NCBI RefSeq assembly: GCF_001304615.2
Contig: NZ_CP032683.1
Coordinates: 2,232,001-2,296,000, forward strand
Direction: 5' to 3'
Length of the DNA: 64,000 nucleotides
Origin: Methanosarcina flavescens
GTDB lineage: Archaea > Halobacteriota > Methanosarcinia > Methanosarcinales > Methanosarcinaceae
This document shows, piece by piece, positions 36,689-46,114 of the stretch. The position numbers and the translations under genes are program-made. The notes under the pieces are model-generated. The model saw only the letters and a list, made by a program, of their open reading frames with translations, searched no databases and was not told where the DNA came from. The stretch's first letter is position 1; every line of letters starts with the position of its first letter.

Positions 36689-37582
36689 ATGGTAAACAGA
36701 TTAAAAAGTTACATAATCTTTACATTATTTGTGCTCGGATTTGTTTTTCTAGGAGCTGGCTGTATTGGAAACGAAAGCAGTAAAGATTCTGCGAAGGAAA
36801 CATCCTCAGGGAGAGCGGGATCACAGGAAATTTCTCTGAAAGGCTCCGATACGGTTTTGCCTCTTGCACAGGCTGAAGCTGAAGAATTCATGAATGAAAA
36901 CCCCGGTAAAAGTGTGACAGTGACCGGCGGCGGATCCGGTGTTGGAATTACAGCGCTTATTGACGGTGAGGTGGATATCGCTACTGCATCCAGAGAGATG
37001 AGAAACGAAGAAGTAGAATATGCCAGAGTAAACGGAATCAACCCTGTAGAACATGCTATTGCTTATGATGGAATCTCAGTAATTGTAAACCCGCAAAATC
37101 CTGTTTCTGAACTTACCTTTGGTCAATTACGCGGCATTTATAACGGAAGCGTAACAAACTGGAAGGAGGTAGGCGGTGAGGATAGACCTATTGTAGCCAT
37201 CTCCAGAGATAGCAGTTCCGGAACTTACGAGTATTTCAAAGAAGAAGTTCTGCTTGGGGATGAATTCCGCCCTGATGCGCTTACACAACCGGCTACAGGA
37301 GTAATCATAGGTGAGGTCTCTCAAAACCCTAATGCAGTCGGATACATAGGCGTTGCGTATCTTGATAAAAGCGTAAAGGGCTTAAACCTGGATGGAGGGA
37401 ACGGCTCTGTGCCTCCAACTCCTGAGAATATTATCAGTGGCGCATACCCACTTTCAAGGCCTCTGTATTTCTACACTAATGGAGAACCTTCTGGACTCAC
37501 AAAGGAATTTATTGATTTTGTGATGAGCGAGAAGGGACAGAACCTGATAAGTGAGGTAGGATACTTCCCGATAAATCGGTAA
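36689..37582 (+). CDS. pstS: Phosphate ABC transporter substrate-binding lipoprotein PstS
   Basis: A 297-residue surface protein that binds orthophosphate. The signal peptide ends in FLGAGC with Cys25 as lipid site. Phosphate-pocket segments are seen: KGSDTVLPLAQAEAEEF, GGGSGVGITALIDGEVDIA, and SRDSSSGTYEYF, the Arg-Asp/Ser-rich loop of PstS. The ATG at 36689 has GGTGGAG nine bases upstream; the frame extends further up without family support. First gene of pstSCAB-phoU. Confidence 0.95.
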   Translation: MVNRLKSYIIFTLFVLGFVFLGAGCIGNESSKDSAKETSSGRAGSQEISLKGSDTVLPLAQAEAEEFMNENPGKSVTVTGGGSGVGITALIDGEVDIATASREMRNEEVEYARVNGINPVEHAIAYDGISVIVNPQNPVSELTFGQLRGIYNGSVTNWKEVGGEDRPIVAISRDSSSGTYEYFKEEVLLGDEFRPDALTQPATGVIIGEVSQNPNAVGYIGVAYLDKSVKGLNLDGGNGSVPPTPENIISGAYPLSRPLYFYTNGEPSGLTKEFIDFVMSEKGQNLISEVGYFPINR

Positions 37583-37613
37583 AGTCTGAAAAGGGACATT
37601 TTCAGGAGAAATT

Positions 37614-38504
37614 ATGCTTAGCAGGAATTATAGAGAAAAAGGGATTGAATCTGTGCTTTTCATAATAAGCACCCTTACGGTCGCAATCCTTTTTCTCATA
37701 TGCTTATTTCTATTCAGGGATGGTTTACTTCTTTTTAAAGAAACATCTCTTCTTAATTTTCTCACAGGCAAATTCTGGTACCCAACATCTGTAAACGAGC
37801 AATTCGGGCTGGTGCCTCTATTTCTGGGCTCCCTTCTTGTGACTTTCGGAGCAATTTTATTTTCAGTTCCTCTGGGAATTGCTTCTGCGATATATATCTC
37901 TGAGATTGCACACCCGAAAGTTGCTGATTTTCTAAAGCCTTTTATTGAGATTCTGGCAGGTATTCCTTCTGTTGTTTATGGCTTCTTCGGACTTGTTGTG
38001 CTGGTCCCTCTTATGCAGGAAACTCTTAATTTGCCTACTGGTCAGACTGCGCTTACAGGCTCCATTATGCTGGGAATTATGGCGCTTCCCACAATTGTCA
38101 CCATATCAGAAGATGCAATAAGTTCGGTCCCCAGCACTCTAAAGCAGGGTTCGCTTGCACTTGGGGCTACAAGATGGCAGACCATATATAAGGTCATAAT
38201 TCCTGCAGCTATTTCCGGAATCTCAGCAGCAGTAATGCTTGGTGTGGGAAGGGCTATTGGAGAGACAATGGTTGTTCTGATGGTAACCGGGAATGCTGCA
38301 ATAATTCCTTCTTTTCCGGGAGGATTTCTTGATCCTGTGAGAACAATGACCGCCACAATAGCGCTTGAGATGGGGGAAGTCCCTCAAGGAAGTGATCACT
38401 TCCATTCCCTCTTCGCTGTTGGGTCTGTACTTTTCATTATTACTCTTCTGGTTAATCTGGTTGCGGATTCTATAAAAAAGAAATACCAGTTTAAGTTGGG
38501 GTGA
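37614..38504 (+). CDS. pstC: Phosphate ABC transporter permease PstC
   Basis: A 296-residue permease with six predicted helices. It has the family-typical LVPLFLGSLLVTFGAILFSV, ILAGIPSVVYGFFGLVVLVP and the EAA loop QGSLALGATRWQTIYKVIIP. AGGAG lies before the ATG. Heterodimer partner of PstA; second gene of the phosphate operon. Its stop is separated from the PstA ATG by two bases, implying translational coupling. Confidence 0.95.
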   Translation: MLSRNYREKGIESVLFIISTLTVAILFLICLFLFRDGLLLFKETSLLNFLTGKFWYPTSVNEQFGLVPLFLGSLLVTFGAILFSVPLGIASAIYISEIAHPKVADFLKPFIEILAGIPSVVYGFFGLVVLVPLMQETLNLPTGQTALTGSIMLGIMALPTIVTISEDAISSVPSTLKQGSLALGATRWQTIYKVIIPAAISGISAAVMLGVGRAIGETMVVLMVTGNAAIIPSFPGGFLDPVRTMTATIALEMGEVPQGSDHFHSLFAVGSVLFIITLLVNLVADSIKKKYQFKLG

Positions 38505-38506
38505 TC

Positions 38507-39364
38507 ATGGGTTTGAACTCAAATACAAATGAAAAAATTGCCTTTTCCCTGTTAATTCTGGCTACGTTAATAGTGACAGGTTTCGTGCTGGTTATCCTTG
38601 CTTATATTATCTTAAATGGGTATGGGGCAATTAGTATCGAGTTCCTTACACAAATGCCTAACAGAATGATGACTGCGGGTGGGATCTTTCCAGCAATTGT
38701 AGGCACCATAGCCCTGATAATAGGCTCCATGCTTGTAGCTCTTCCTCTGGGAGTTATGGCTGCTATATACCTGAATGAATATGCAGGAGAATCCCGCACC
38801 ACCTGGTTAATCGAAATGGCAATCAACAACCTTGCAGGAACTCCCTCGGTGGTCTTCGGGCTTTTCGGGCTTGCACTGTTTGTGAAATATTTTGATTTTG
38901 GTCCTTCCATACTCTCGGCTTCTCTTACGCTTGCACTCCTGATTCTACCGGTAATTATCCGTGCTTCTGAGGAAGCTTTGCTTGCAGTTCCTAATGAATA
39001 TCGGGAGTCGTCCCTTGCTCTTGGGGTGAGTAAATGGCAGACAATAAGGTATGTAGTACTGCCAGCTGCCATACCCGGAGTTGTTACAGGGTCGGTGTTG
39101 AGCATAGGAAGGGTTGCAGGAGAAACCGCACCTATTCTTTTTACAGGAGCTGCTTATTTTCTGCCAAGGATGCCTGATTCAATCTATTCTCAGTTTATGG
39201 CGCTTCCTTACCACCTTTTCGTGCTTGCAACTGCCGGGACAAACATCTCAGAAACCAGATCTATCCAGTACGGAACAGCTCTGGTTCTATTAATTATCGT
39301 GCTGGGGATAAACCTTGTAGCCGTTGTGATTCGCAGGCATTACAGAAATAAACTGAAAATTTAA
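38507..39364 (+). CDS. pstA: Phosphate ABC transporter permease PstA
   Basis: A 285-residue permease paralogous to PstC, with NNLAGTPSVVFGLFGLALFV and the EAA loop RESSLALGVSKWQTIRYVVL. The ATG at 38507 has GGGGTGAT just upstream; a GTG at 38501 in the same frame overlaps the PstC stop and is a possible alternative. Forms the phosphate channel with PstC. Confidence 0.95.
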   Translation: MGLNSNTNEKIAFSLLILATLIVTGFVLVILAYIILNGYGAISIEFLTQMPNRMMTAGGIFPAIVGTIALIIGSMLVALPLGVMAAIYLNEYAGESRTTWLIEMAINNLAGTPSVVFGLFGLALFVKYFDFGPSILSASLTLALLILPVIIRASEEALLAVPNEYRESSLALGVSKWQTIRYVVLPAAIPGVVTGSVLSIGRVAGETAPILFTGAAYFLPRMPDSIYSQFMALPYHLFVLATAGTNISETRSIQYGTALVLLIIVLGINLVAVVIRRHYRNKLKI

Positions 39365-39415
39365 TTAGAGTTTCATTATAATATATCAGGTCTTATATGA
39401 CAATGAGGTCCCTAA

Positions 39416-40192
39416 ATGACTGAAGCTGTTCAAAACGTATCTCAACCTCAGATAGAAGCAGAGAATCTTAATCTGTGGTACGGGGAGAAGCAGGTGCTTA
39501 AAAATATTTCCATGCAGATCCCCAGAAACAGCGTAACTGCCCTTATAGGCCCTTCAGGCAGCGGCAAATCCACTTTCATCCGCTGCTTAAACAGGATGAA
39601 CGATCTTATTAAGAACTGCAGGGTCGAAGGTAAAATATTGATAGAAGGCAAGGATATTTACGGTCCAGATGTGGATGTTGTTGAGCTTCGAAAAAACGTG
39701 GGCATGGTTTTCCAGAAGCCCAACCCTTTTCCCATGTCGATTTATGACAATGTTGCTTACGGGCCCCGTATACATGGTGCAAACAGGAAAGATCTGGACG
39801 GCATTGTTGAGCAGGCTCTTCGTTCGGCTGCAATCTGGGAAGAAACTTCGGACAGGCTTAAATCTCCTGCGCTCTCCCTCAGTGGTGGGCAGCAGCAAAG
39901 GCTCTGCATTGCCAGAACCCTGGCAGTAAAACCCAGAACAATTCTTTTCGATGAACCCACAAGCGCTCTTGACCCCATCTCCACTGCAAGGATTGAAGAC
40001 CTGATTATGAACCTTAAAAAGGATTATACCATAGTAATTGTAACTCATAATATGCAACAGGCAGCGAGGATATCGGATTATACAGGATTTTTCCTTTCGG
40101 GGGAACTGATTGAGTTCGACCAGACTAGGCAAATTTTCCATAATCCTCAAGAAAAGAGTACTGAAGATTACATTACTGGCAGGTTTGGGTGA
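39416..40192 (+). CDS. pstB: Phosphate ABC transporter ATPase PstB
   Basis: A 258-residue ATPase with the PstB-specific N-terminus ([20 protein letters not shown]), Walker [20 protein letters not shown] after it, the [20 protein letters not shown] loop, signature LSGGQQQR and Walker [14 protein letters not shown]. These are near-invariant in PstB, so the assignment is firm. GAGGT precedes the ATG. It drives phosphate import through PstC and PstA. Confidence 0.97.
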   Translation: MTEAVQNVSQPQIEAENLNLWYGEKQVLKNISMQIPRNSVTALIGPSGSGKSTFIRCLNRMNDLIKNCRVEGKILIEGKDIYGPDVDVVELRKNVGMVFQKPNPFPMSIYDNVAYGPRIHGANRKDLDGIVEQALRSAAIWEETSDRLKSPALSLSGGQQQRLCIARTLAVKPRTILFDEPTSALDPISTARIEDLIMNLKKDYTIVIVTHNMQQAARISDYTGFFLSGELIEFDQTRQIFHNPQEKSTEDYITGRFG

Positions 40193-40197
40193 TTGGA

Positions 40198-40848
40198 ATG
40201 GTTCGTGAACGATACTTAGAACAGCTGGATTTACTCAAAGAATCTGTACTCTCGCTTGGAGAAATGGTTAAACTGATTTTCAGAGATTCTATGACTTCGG
40301 TTATAGACCTTGATATCGAGCTTGCCAGAAAGACCCTTGCCCTTGAGCCAGAGGTAGATAGATTTGAGGAAGAAATTGAGGCTTCTATTTTCGATCTGCT
40401 TGCCCTTCAACAGCCCATGGCTAGTGATCTGCGGCTTGTTGTATCTACTCTCAAGACCACAGCGGACCTCCGGCGGATTGTGGGATTATCAATAAATATT
40501 GCAAAAATCCCCGGAAGAATAGAAGGCGAGCATGTAAAGCCCCTTATAGATACGAGGAAAATGGCAGACATTGCCGGATTTATGCTTGAGAATTCCCTGA
40601 AAGCTTTTGAGACCCAGGATGTCGAACTTGCAAGAGCTACAGCAGCGAGGGATGAAGAGGTCGATAAGTTATTTTATGCGGTCTGGGTCGAGCTGATAGA
40701 AATGATGGCGAAAGATACGAGTATTATTTCCAGAGCCACAAATTTGCTTTTCCTGATTCGTTATCTGGAAAGAATTGCAGACCACTGCTGCAATATGTGT
40801 GAAAACGTGGTCTATCTCGCTACGGCTGAGAGAGTTAAACTGAATTAA
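40198..40848 (+). CDS. phoU: Phosphate transport regulator PhoU
   Basis: A 216-residue two-bundle helical protein with the paired metal-binding motifs LEPEVDRFEEEIE and ARDEEVDKLFY, plus RYLERIADHCCNM. PhoU restrains Pst transport when phosphate is ample and is the usual last gene of the operon. ATG 40198 follows GGGTGAT; an in-frame GTG at 40189 overlaps the pstB stop and is an alternative. T-rich tracts after the stop (from about 40860) probably end the transcript. No PhoR/PhoB pair is present, as expected for an archaeon. Confidence 0.94.
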   Translation: MVRERYLEQLDLLKESVLSLGEMVKLIFRDSMTSVIDLDIELARKTLALEPEVDRFEEEIEASIFDLLALQQPMASDLRLVVSTLKTTADLRRIVGLSINIAKIPGRIEGEHVKPLIDTRKMADIAGFMLENSLKAFETQDVELARATAARDEEVDKLFYAVWVELIEMMAKDTSIISRATNLLFLIRYLERIADHCCNMCENVVYLATAERVKLN

Positions 40849-41068
40849 GTAGTTTCTACCCTTTTTTCTTTTTTGCTTCTTGCTTCTATCTTTTCTTTCG
40901 TTTTTTTGATACTGAAATTTCAGTTCGTTTTTTGCTTTAGCTTTCGGACAGTATTCTCATGCTTTCGATTACTTTTTTCTCCTATACACTTTTGACCTTT
41001 TTTTCTCACCATTTCCTGTTTTCTCTGATGTACAGGTTTTAAGTACATTTATAAGCATATAGACGCCC

Positions 41069-42475
41069 ATGCCTGATATTCTTATCAAAAATACACGCAT
41101 CTACTACAATAATTCGCTTCAGCCTGCTGAGATCATTATTGAAGATGGTAAAGTTACCAGGATAGGAAAAGATCTCAGAGTCTCGAGTTCGGATACAATA
41201 ATAGACGCAGGTGGCGCTCTTACCCTGCCTGCCGGGATTGATGTGCATGTCCACTTTAGGGAACCCGGAATGACTTTAAAGGAAAACTGGTATACGGGCT
41301 CCTGTGCAGCAGCTGCCGGAGGAATTACCACTGTTATTGACCAGCCCAATACAGTGCCTCCCACTACCGATAGGCGGGCTTTCGAACAAAAACTTAAGCT
41401 TGCCAGGAGAAAGTCTATTGTTGATTTCGGGATTAATGGTGGAGTAACAGGCAATATCGAGAAATTAAAAGAACTCTGGAAGCTGGGAGCCACGGCTTTT
41501 GGGGAAATCTTCATGGCCGAGTCCACAGGCGGACTAAATATTAATGAGGAAACCTTTGAGGAGGCACTTGCCGAAATCAAACGCCTCAATGCACTTGCGA
41601 CTATCCATGCGGAAGACGAGGAAATGCGTATTGAGCTAGAAGAGCTGTTAAAAGGCGATACTTCCTACGAGTATCATTCAAGGGTGCGTCCCAATGCGTG
41701 TGAGGCGGTTGCGGTTCAAGAAGCTCTTGAACTTGTTTCCAGATTGAAAATCAGAGCGCACATTTGCCATATTAGCACCCTTGAAGCTACAGGTATGGTA
41801 CGGAAGGAAAAATATCTTGCAAGAAGGGAAAATAAAGAACCTCTTTTTACCTGTGAGGTTACTCCTCATCACCTTTTCCTGTCTACGCGAGACTGGGAAA
41901 GGCTAAGGTCTTTTGGGAAAATGAACCCGCCTCTCCGTGGAAGCCACAGCATTAAAGCTCTGGTAAACGGGATTAATGACGGGACTATTGACATGGTAGC
42001 TTCGGATCATGCTCCGCATCTGGAGTCCGAAAAAGATGTTGATATAAGAGTTGCTCCCTCGGGTGTGCCCGGAGTTGAGACCCTTATGCCTCTAATGCTT
42101 GCCGCCGTCCGAAAAAATATTTTACCAATTTCAAGGATGATCCTGCTTACAAGCTGGAATCCTGCAAGAGTCTTCGGGCTGGATCGCAAATTCAAGGGTA
42201 GGCTTGATGTAGGTTTTGACGCAGATTTGATTATTGTGAATCCCCGCGAGCTTCGCCCTATAAAGGCTGAGTTCCTGCATAGTAAAGCGGGTTGGACTCC
42301 TTTTGAAGGCATGGACGGGATTTTTCCAGAGTACACTCTCTCGAGGGGTGAGATAATCTGGAGTGAGGAGTCGATCAACGCAAAACCTGGAAGAGGCAAC
42401 TTCCTGGAAGGTAGAGGAAAGAGGTCAGAAGAGGACGAAGAAGATCTTGACCAGGCTGATGAATCCCAGGAATGA
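41069..42475 (+). CDS. pyrC: Dihydroorotase
   Basis: A 468-residue metal-dependent cyclic amidohydrolase of pyrimidine synthesis (carbamoyl-aspartate to dihydroorotate). The metal site motif DVHVHFREPGMTLKENW, TTVIDQPNTVPPT, the bridging region AHICHISTLEA and the catalytic SDHAPH are all present. It is somewhat longer than most archaeal homologues because of an acidic C-terminal tail (EEDEEDLDQADESQE). No ribosome binding site lies before the ATG, but AT-rich boxes 20-30 bases upstream suggest a leaderless transcript. Monocistronic. Confidence 0.95.
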   Translation: MPDILIKNTRIYYNNSLQPAEIIIEDGKVTRIGKDLRVSSSDTIIDAGGALTLPAGIDVHVHFREPGMTLKENWYTGSCAAAAGGITTVIDQPNTVPPTTDRRAFEQKLKLARRKSIVDFGINGGVTGNIEKLKELWKLGATAFGEIFMAESTGGLNINEETFEEALAEIKRLNALATIHAEDEEMRIELEELLKGDTSYEYHSRVRPNACEAVAVQEALELVSRLKIRAHICHISTLEATGMVRKEKYLARRENKEPLFTCEVTPHHLFLSTRDWERLRSFGKMNPPLRGSHSIKALVNGINDGTIDMVASDHAPHLESEKDVDIRVAPSGVPGVETLMPLMLAAVRKNILPISRMILLTSWNPARVFGLDRKFKGRLDVGFDADLIIVNPRELRPIKAEFLHSKAGWTPFEGMDGIFPEYTLSRGEIIWSEESINAKPGRGNFLEGRGKRSEEDEEDLDQADESQE

Positions 42476-42483
42476 AGAAAAAG

Positions 42484-42550
42484 AGCTTTGACAAAGAATG
42501 CCTTGATAAAGAGAATGTCTTGATAAAGAGAATGTCTTGACAAAAAGGTT
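42484..42550 (+). repeat. 17-bp tandem repeats after pyrC
   Basis: Four consecutive imperfect units of about 17 bases with the consensus GTCTTGATAAAGAGAAT (best units at 42500, 42517 and 42534), starting just after the pyrC stop in the spacer between convergent genes. Confidence 0.7.
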
Positions 42551-42700
42551 TTGGGAAGGTTTTAGCAAAGCACGGAAAAACTGAAAGCCAGCTTCCAGGA
42601 AAGTTTAAAAACACTATAAGTATCTTAAAATAAAGTTATAATATCCTGAACCTGGCTTTTCTTCTTTCTAAATACTATTTAACCTTGCTTTTCTTATTCA

Positions 42701-43249
42701 TTAATAATATTCAACTGAGTCAAACTGGGACTGTAAAAGTTCTTGATGCTTTTTTTCGAGGAACTTGTAAACTGCCCCATGGGTGGCTCCATCGAGCAGC
42801 ATCCTTATTGCTGTTCGGATTATAGTGTTTTGCTCCGGGTGCCCAAGTATGGATACGGTTTTTCCGTATACCGAGATTTTAACGTTTATAAGGGTTTCTG
42901 CAAGTTCTCTGGTTCTTCCGTTTCTTCCTATTATCCTGCCTTTTATGCGCTGCAGTTCTTTTGGTGTTGTAGCTACATCGGAAAGGTCGATGACCTCAAG
43001 CATAAGCATGTCGTCATCCAGAAGTTCGAGAGCTTTTTCAGGATTGAAGCCCCTTCCTATCGCCTTGAGAGTTTCGAGAACCCTGAATTCTTTCAATGGG
43101 TCTTCTTCACAGGTGATGTCTATCTTTCCAATTCCGCTGTCGATCTCCAGCTGGCATGCGGTTTTATCCTCGATAAACTTTTTTGTTTCTCCTTTCGGAC
43201 CTATTATTACTCCGACTCTTTCTTTGGGGATTTTGACATACTGAGTCAT
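42701..43249 (-). CDS. KH-domain pre-rRNA processing protein (Dim2/Pno1/Krr1-like)
   Basis: A 182-residue RNA-binding protein with two KH modules: VGVIIGPKGETKKFIEDKT (residues about 12-30) and GRIIGRNGRTRELAETLINV (about 107-126), each with the GxxG loop. Archaeal homologues bind the 3' region of 16S rRNA and work in small-subunit maturation. It is the third gene after aIF-1A and RIO1, one base beyond the RIO1 stop; this gene order is conserved in archaea and links all three to ribosome biogenesis or initiation. Confidence 0.92.
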   Translation of the reverse strand: MTQYVKIPKERVGVIIGPKGETKKFIEDKTACQLEIDSGIGKIDITCEEDPLKEFRVLETLKAIGRGFNPEKALELLDDDMLMLEVIDLSDVATTPKELQRIKGRIIGRNGRTRELAETLINVKISVYGKTVSILGHPEQNTIIRTAIRMLLDGATHGAVYKFLEKKHQELLQSQFDSVEYY

Positions 43250-43250
43250 A

Positions 43251-44033
43251 TCATTCCGCCTGTATTTTTTTGAGTAGCTCTTCAGGTTTGTCCTTTATCC
43301 CATAGCGGCTGAAGAACCTGAGTATATTTTGTACATCCCTGTAAAGGAACTCCTGGGAGTTTGGATGCTCCAAGGTTACTGATTGCCCCATATCAATGAA
43401 TATGGGGGTCAGGTCTTTCGGGTCGATCAGGATATTGTATTCGCTCAAATCGGCATGTACTAGATTTGCTTTTTTATAGAGAAGACGCATGTATTCGACC
43501 ACAGTGTCAAAAATAAGCTTTGCTTCATCGCCTTCAAGATACGTGTTTTTGAGGAGTGGGTAAGGTATCTCTTTTTCTCCCATAAATTCCATGATAAGAA
43601 TATTCTTTTCAGCAAGCACAGGCTCCGGAACCCGTACTCCTGCACTTTTCGCACGCTTCAGATTCTGAAGCTCTTTGCGTGTCCATGCAAAAATGATGTC
43701 TCGCTTATTGTTTCGAATGTTTGTGAAACGAGGGTCCTTCATAATATAGGCGTCCATAGCCTTGAAGGTGCTGCTGGCAATCCTGTATATTTTTACAGCC
43801 AGCTCTTTATCCGGGCCTTCGGCATAAAATACATTTGCTTCCTTTCCGGTACTGATTGCTCCGCCCATCGCCTTTATTATGCCTTTGTTAGAGAGGGTAT
43901 AAAGAATCTTAAGGGTAGGTATATCAAATACGTTTTCTTCTACTTTTAGCCGTTCAGAATCTTTCTCCCTGACCCTGGACTTATCTTTAGCGCGATCAAT
44001 GCGCTTTATTTTCTTTTCCTGATCCATTCCCAT
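43251..44033 (-). CDS. rio1: RIO1-type serine kinase
   Basis: A 260-residue atypical protein kinase for late 30S maturation. It contains the RIO1 P-loop substitute STGKEANVFYAEG, the AVKIYRIASSTFKAMDAYI segment, catalytic loop VHADLSEYNILI and the metal loop PIFIDMGQSV; RIO1-specific LYRDVQNILRFFSRYGI follows. It lies one base after the aIF-1A stop and one base before the KH gene, so all three form one operon. Cytoplasmic. Confidence 0.95.
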   Translation of the reverse strand: MGMDQEKKIKRIDRAKDKSRVREKDSERLKVEENVFDIPTLKILYTLSNKGIIKAMGGAISTGKEANVFYAEGPDKELAVKIYRIASSTFKAMDAYIMKDPRFTNIRNNKRDIIFAWTRKELQNLKRAKSAGVRVPEPVLAEKNILIMEFMGEKEIPYPLLKNTYLEGDEAKLIFDTVVEYMRLLYKKANLVHADLSEYNILIDPKDLTPIFIDMGQSVTLEHPNSQEFLYRDVQNILRFFSRYGIKDKPEELLKKIQAE

Positions 44034-44034
44034 A

Positions 44035-44358
44035 TTATCCTTTCAGGTATCCTTTCTTCTCAAGCCAGTCTACCTGCGGCCTTGTGTATTTCCAGATCAC
44101 ATCGGCTTTTTCGTTCTGGAATTCCCAGGGCACGACAATAACAACATCTCCTTCTCGAATCCAGGTTTTTTTCTTCATCGAACCCGGAATCCTTCCCATA
44201 CGAACGACCCCATCCATGCAACGAAGCCTCAGACGGTTTGCACCCAGAAGACTTTCAACAGTTGCCAGGATCTCGTTATTTTCCCTGCGCGGTATGCGTA
44301 CTCTTGTAACGGCTTCTTCCGTATCCGGTTTGGATGTAGGTTTCTTTAAGTCTGCCAG
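44035..44358 (-). CDS. eif1A: Translation initiation factor aIF-1A, probable CTG start
   Basis: A 107-residue OB-fold initiation factor that binds the 30S A site. The core reads [60 protein letters not shown]. The first ATG (44217) falls in the middle of the OB fold and would leave only 60 residues. In frame upstream the sequence continues to a CTG followed by [14 protein letters not shown], a normal aIF-1A N-terminus; an in-frame TGA lies three codons before that CTG, and GAGGT six bases before it. No ATG, GTG or TTG is available in between that would keep the domain whole. The IS element left end lies about 65 bases upstream. Confidence 0.9.
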   Translation of the reverse strand: MADLKKPTSKPDTEEAVTRVRIPRRENNEILATVESLLGANRLRLRCMDGVVRMGRIPGSMKKKTWIREGDVVIVVPWEFQNEKADVIWKYTRPQVDWLEKKGYLKG

Positions 44359-44423
44359 TTTGATACCTCATTTTTATGTAATTTATATTTATTATTTTAC
44401 TTTTTATAGGAAGAAGCGTAAAA

Positions 44424-44446
44424 CCACTAGGTCTTTAGCCTAGTGG
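44424..44446 (+). repeat. Left-end hairpin of the IS element
   Basis: CCACTAGG and CCTAGTGG form a perfect 8-bp stem around the 7-base loop TCTTTAG; expected TnpA recognition structure. Confidence 0.85.
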
Positions 44447-44460
44447 ATGTAAGCGTCAAC

Positions 44461-44856
44461 TTAACCTTGGTTCCTGATGTATGCCTCAGCTATTTCCTTA
44501 CTAACATTTCCTATAGTTGAGGCAAAATACCCATCACTCCACAAAGTCTTTTCTCCCCAATAATATCTTTTAAGATAGTTGCCTTGACTTTTCCATAACC
44601 TATTTGTAGTCTCTTGTTTCAGTTTTCTAACTATAGATACAACTGAAACTTTAGGCTCACTCTTAATTAACATGTGGATATGATCTTTGTCAGTTTCCAT
44701 TTCCAGTATTTCAAAGTCAGACTCTTTTTCAATATCGTGAATAGTCTGTTTAAGTTCTGCGTTAAGTGGTTCTAATATCTTTTTCCTGTACTTGCAAACA
44801 AAAATAACATGGTACATAAGCAAAAACTTACTGTGATTCTTGTGCTCATACTCCAT
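44461..44856 (-). CDS. tnpA: IS200/IS605 transposase TnpA (Y1 HUH family)
   Basis: A 131-residue single-strand transposase. The HUH metal motif is present as DHIHMLIK and the catalytic tyrosine region as SDGYFASTIGNVSKE, with YHVIFVCKYRKKIL near the N-terminus, so the enzyme looks complete. Start at 44856 (MEYEHKNHSK) or 9 bases further up. It cuts and joins single-stranded ends at the hairpins. Its 5' end overlaps the region upstream of tnpB. Confidence 0.93.
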   Translation of the reverse strand: MEYEHKNHSKFLLMYHVIFVCKYRKKILEPLNAELKQTIHDIEKESDFEILEMETDKDHIHMLIKSEPKVSVVSIVRKLKQETTNRLWKSQGNYLKRYYWGEKTLWSDGYFASTIGNVSKEIAEAYIRNQG

Positions 44857-44901
44857 ATTTACCAAAAACTATATATGTTGGTAAAGCATATAATACCATG
44901 T

Positions 44902-46014
44902 ATGATGAAAGCGTTCAAGTTTAGACTATATCCGACAGAAGCCCAAGCTGGTAAACTTAATCAGCACATAGGTAGCTGCCGCTTTGTCTATAACTGGGCA
45001 CTCAGTCAGAAAATTAAAACATATGAACAAACTGGAAAGTCTATTTCTAGGTTTGACTTAAACAAATTAATTCCAGCTTTAAAAACCTCTAATGAATGGT
45101 TAGGTGAGGTAAACTCTCAATCATTACAGGGAATGACTAAACAAGTAGAGTCCGCTTTCACTAGATTCTTTAGAGAAAAGAACGGATTCCCTAAATTTAA
45201 GTCTAAAAAGAATCCTATACAGTCTTTCCCAGTACCTCAGCACTATAGTGTTGATTTTGAAAACAACACTGTTAAGCTTCCTAAAATTGGAGAGATTAAA
45301 GCAGTTCTGCACAGACACTTTGAAGGTGAGTTGAAAACAGCAACCGTTTCAAAGACTTGTAAAGGAGATTACTACATTAGTATCCTTGTTGAAGATGGAA
45401 AAGAACTTCCAGTAAAGGAAACTTTCACAGAATCAACAACAGTAGGAATTGATGTAGGTATCAAAGACTTTGCTGTCCTTTCAACAGGAGAAACGGTTGA
45501 GAATCCAAAGTACTTGAAAAACTCTCTTAAAAGGCTCAAAGTATTACAGAAAAGAGTATCAAGGAAACAGAAAGGCTCTAAGAACAGAGCAAAAGCTAAA
45601 CGAAGACTTGCTGTACTCTATGACAAAATAACAAATCAGAGAAATGACTTCCAGAACAAACTCTCTTTTAGACTTGTTAGCGAAAACCAAGCTGTAGCTC
45701 TGGAAACTCTAAATGTTAAAGGCATGGTTAAGAATCATCATTTAGCACAGGCTATAAGTGATTCTGCATGGAGTAGTTTTGTAACAAAGTTGGAATATAA
45801 GGCTCAATGGTTTGGGAAAACTGTTCTGAGAATAGGACAATTTGAACCCTCTTCTAAGCTCTGTAGTGTGTGTGGATACCACAATAAAGAGCTTCAATTG
45901 AAAGATAGAGAATGGACTTGCCCAGATTGTAAAACAAAGCATGATAGGGACATTAACGCCGCTATCAACATTAAGAAATTCGCTCTCATAGATCAAAACC
46001 TAATAGGGGTTTGA
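44902..46014 (+). CDS. tnpB: TnpB RNA-guided nuclease (IS605 type)
   Basis: A 370-residue RuvC-like nuclease, ancestor class of Cas12. It begins with KAFKFRLYPTEAQ, the usual TnpB N-terminus. The RuvC triad is intact: Asp in VGIDVGIKDFAVL (about 186), Glu in VALETLNVKGM (about 267) and Asp in HDRDINAAINI (about 350). The zinc finger CSVC ... CPDC lies before the last. Two adjacent ATG codons (44902, 44905) are equivalent starts. By homology it would cut DNA using an omega RNA made from its own 3' end and the element's right end, helping the element persist. Confidence 0.93.
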   Translation: MMKAFKFRLYPTEAQAGKLNQHIGSCRFVYNWALSQKIKTYEQTGKSISRFDLNKLIPALKTSNEWLGEVNSQSLQGMTKQVESAFTRFFREKNGFPKFKSKKNPIQSFPVPQHYSVDFENNTVKLPKIGEIKAVLHRHFEGELKTATVSKTCKGDYYISILVEDGKELPVKETFTESTTVGIDVGIKDFAVLSTGETVENPKYLKNSLKRLKVLQKRVSRKQKGSKNRAKAKRRLAVLYDKITNQRNDFQNKLSFRLVSENQAVALETLNVKGMVKNHHLAQAISDSAWSSFVTKLEYKAQWFGKTVLRIGQFEPSSKLCSVCGYHNKELQLKDREWTCPDCKTKHDRDINAAINIKKFALIDQNLIGV

Positions 46015-46114
46015 AACCTATTCAACACCTGCGGAACGCGGGGAAGAGCCTGTTGACTTGCTTTCAGTAGAAAGGGGAATGAAACAGGAAGCCACTGAGT
46101 CTTTAGCTCAGTGG
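45960..46114 (+). ncRNA. Predicted omega RNA scaffold of TnpB
   Basis: The 3' end of tnpB plus about 100 noncoding bases up to the right-end hairpin (CCACTGAG, loop TCTTTAG, CTCAGTGG at 46092-46114). TnpB systems transcribe this stretch as the guide RNA scaffold, with the guide taken from the sequence just outside the right end. The 5' limit is a guess. Confidence 0.45.

Noticed and set aside
42484-42550. 17-bp repeats as a regulatory array
   Set aside because: They lie between convergent genes, after a stop codon; a simple slippage expansion is enough to explain them.
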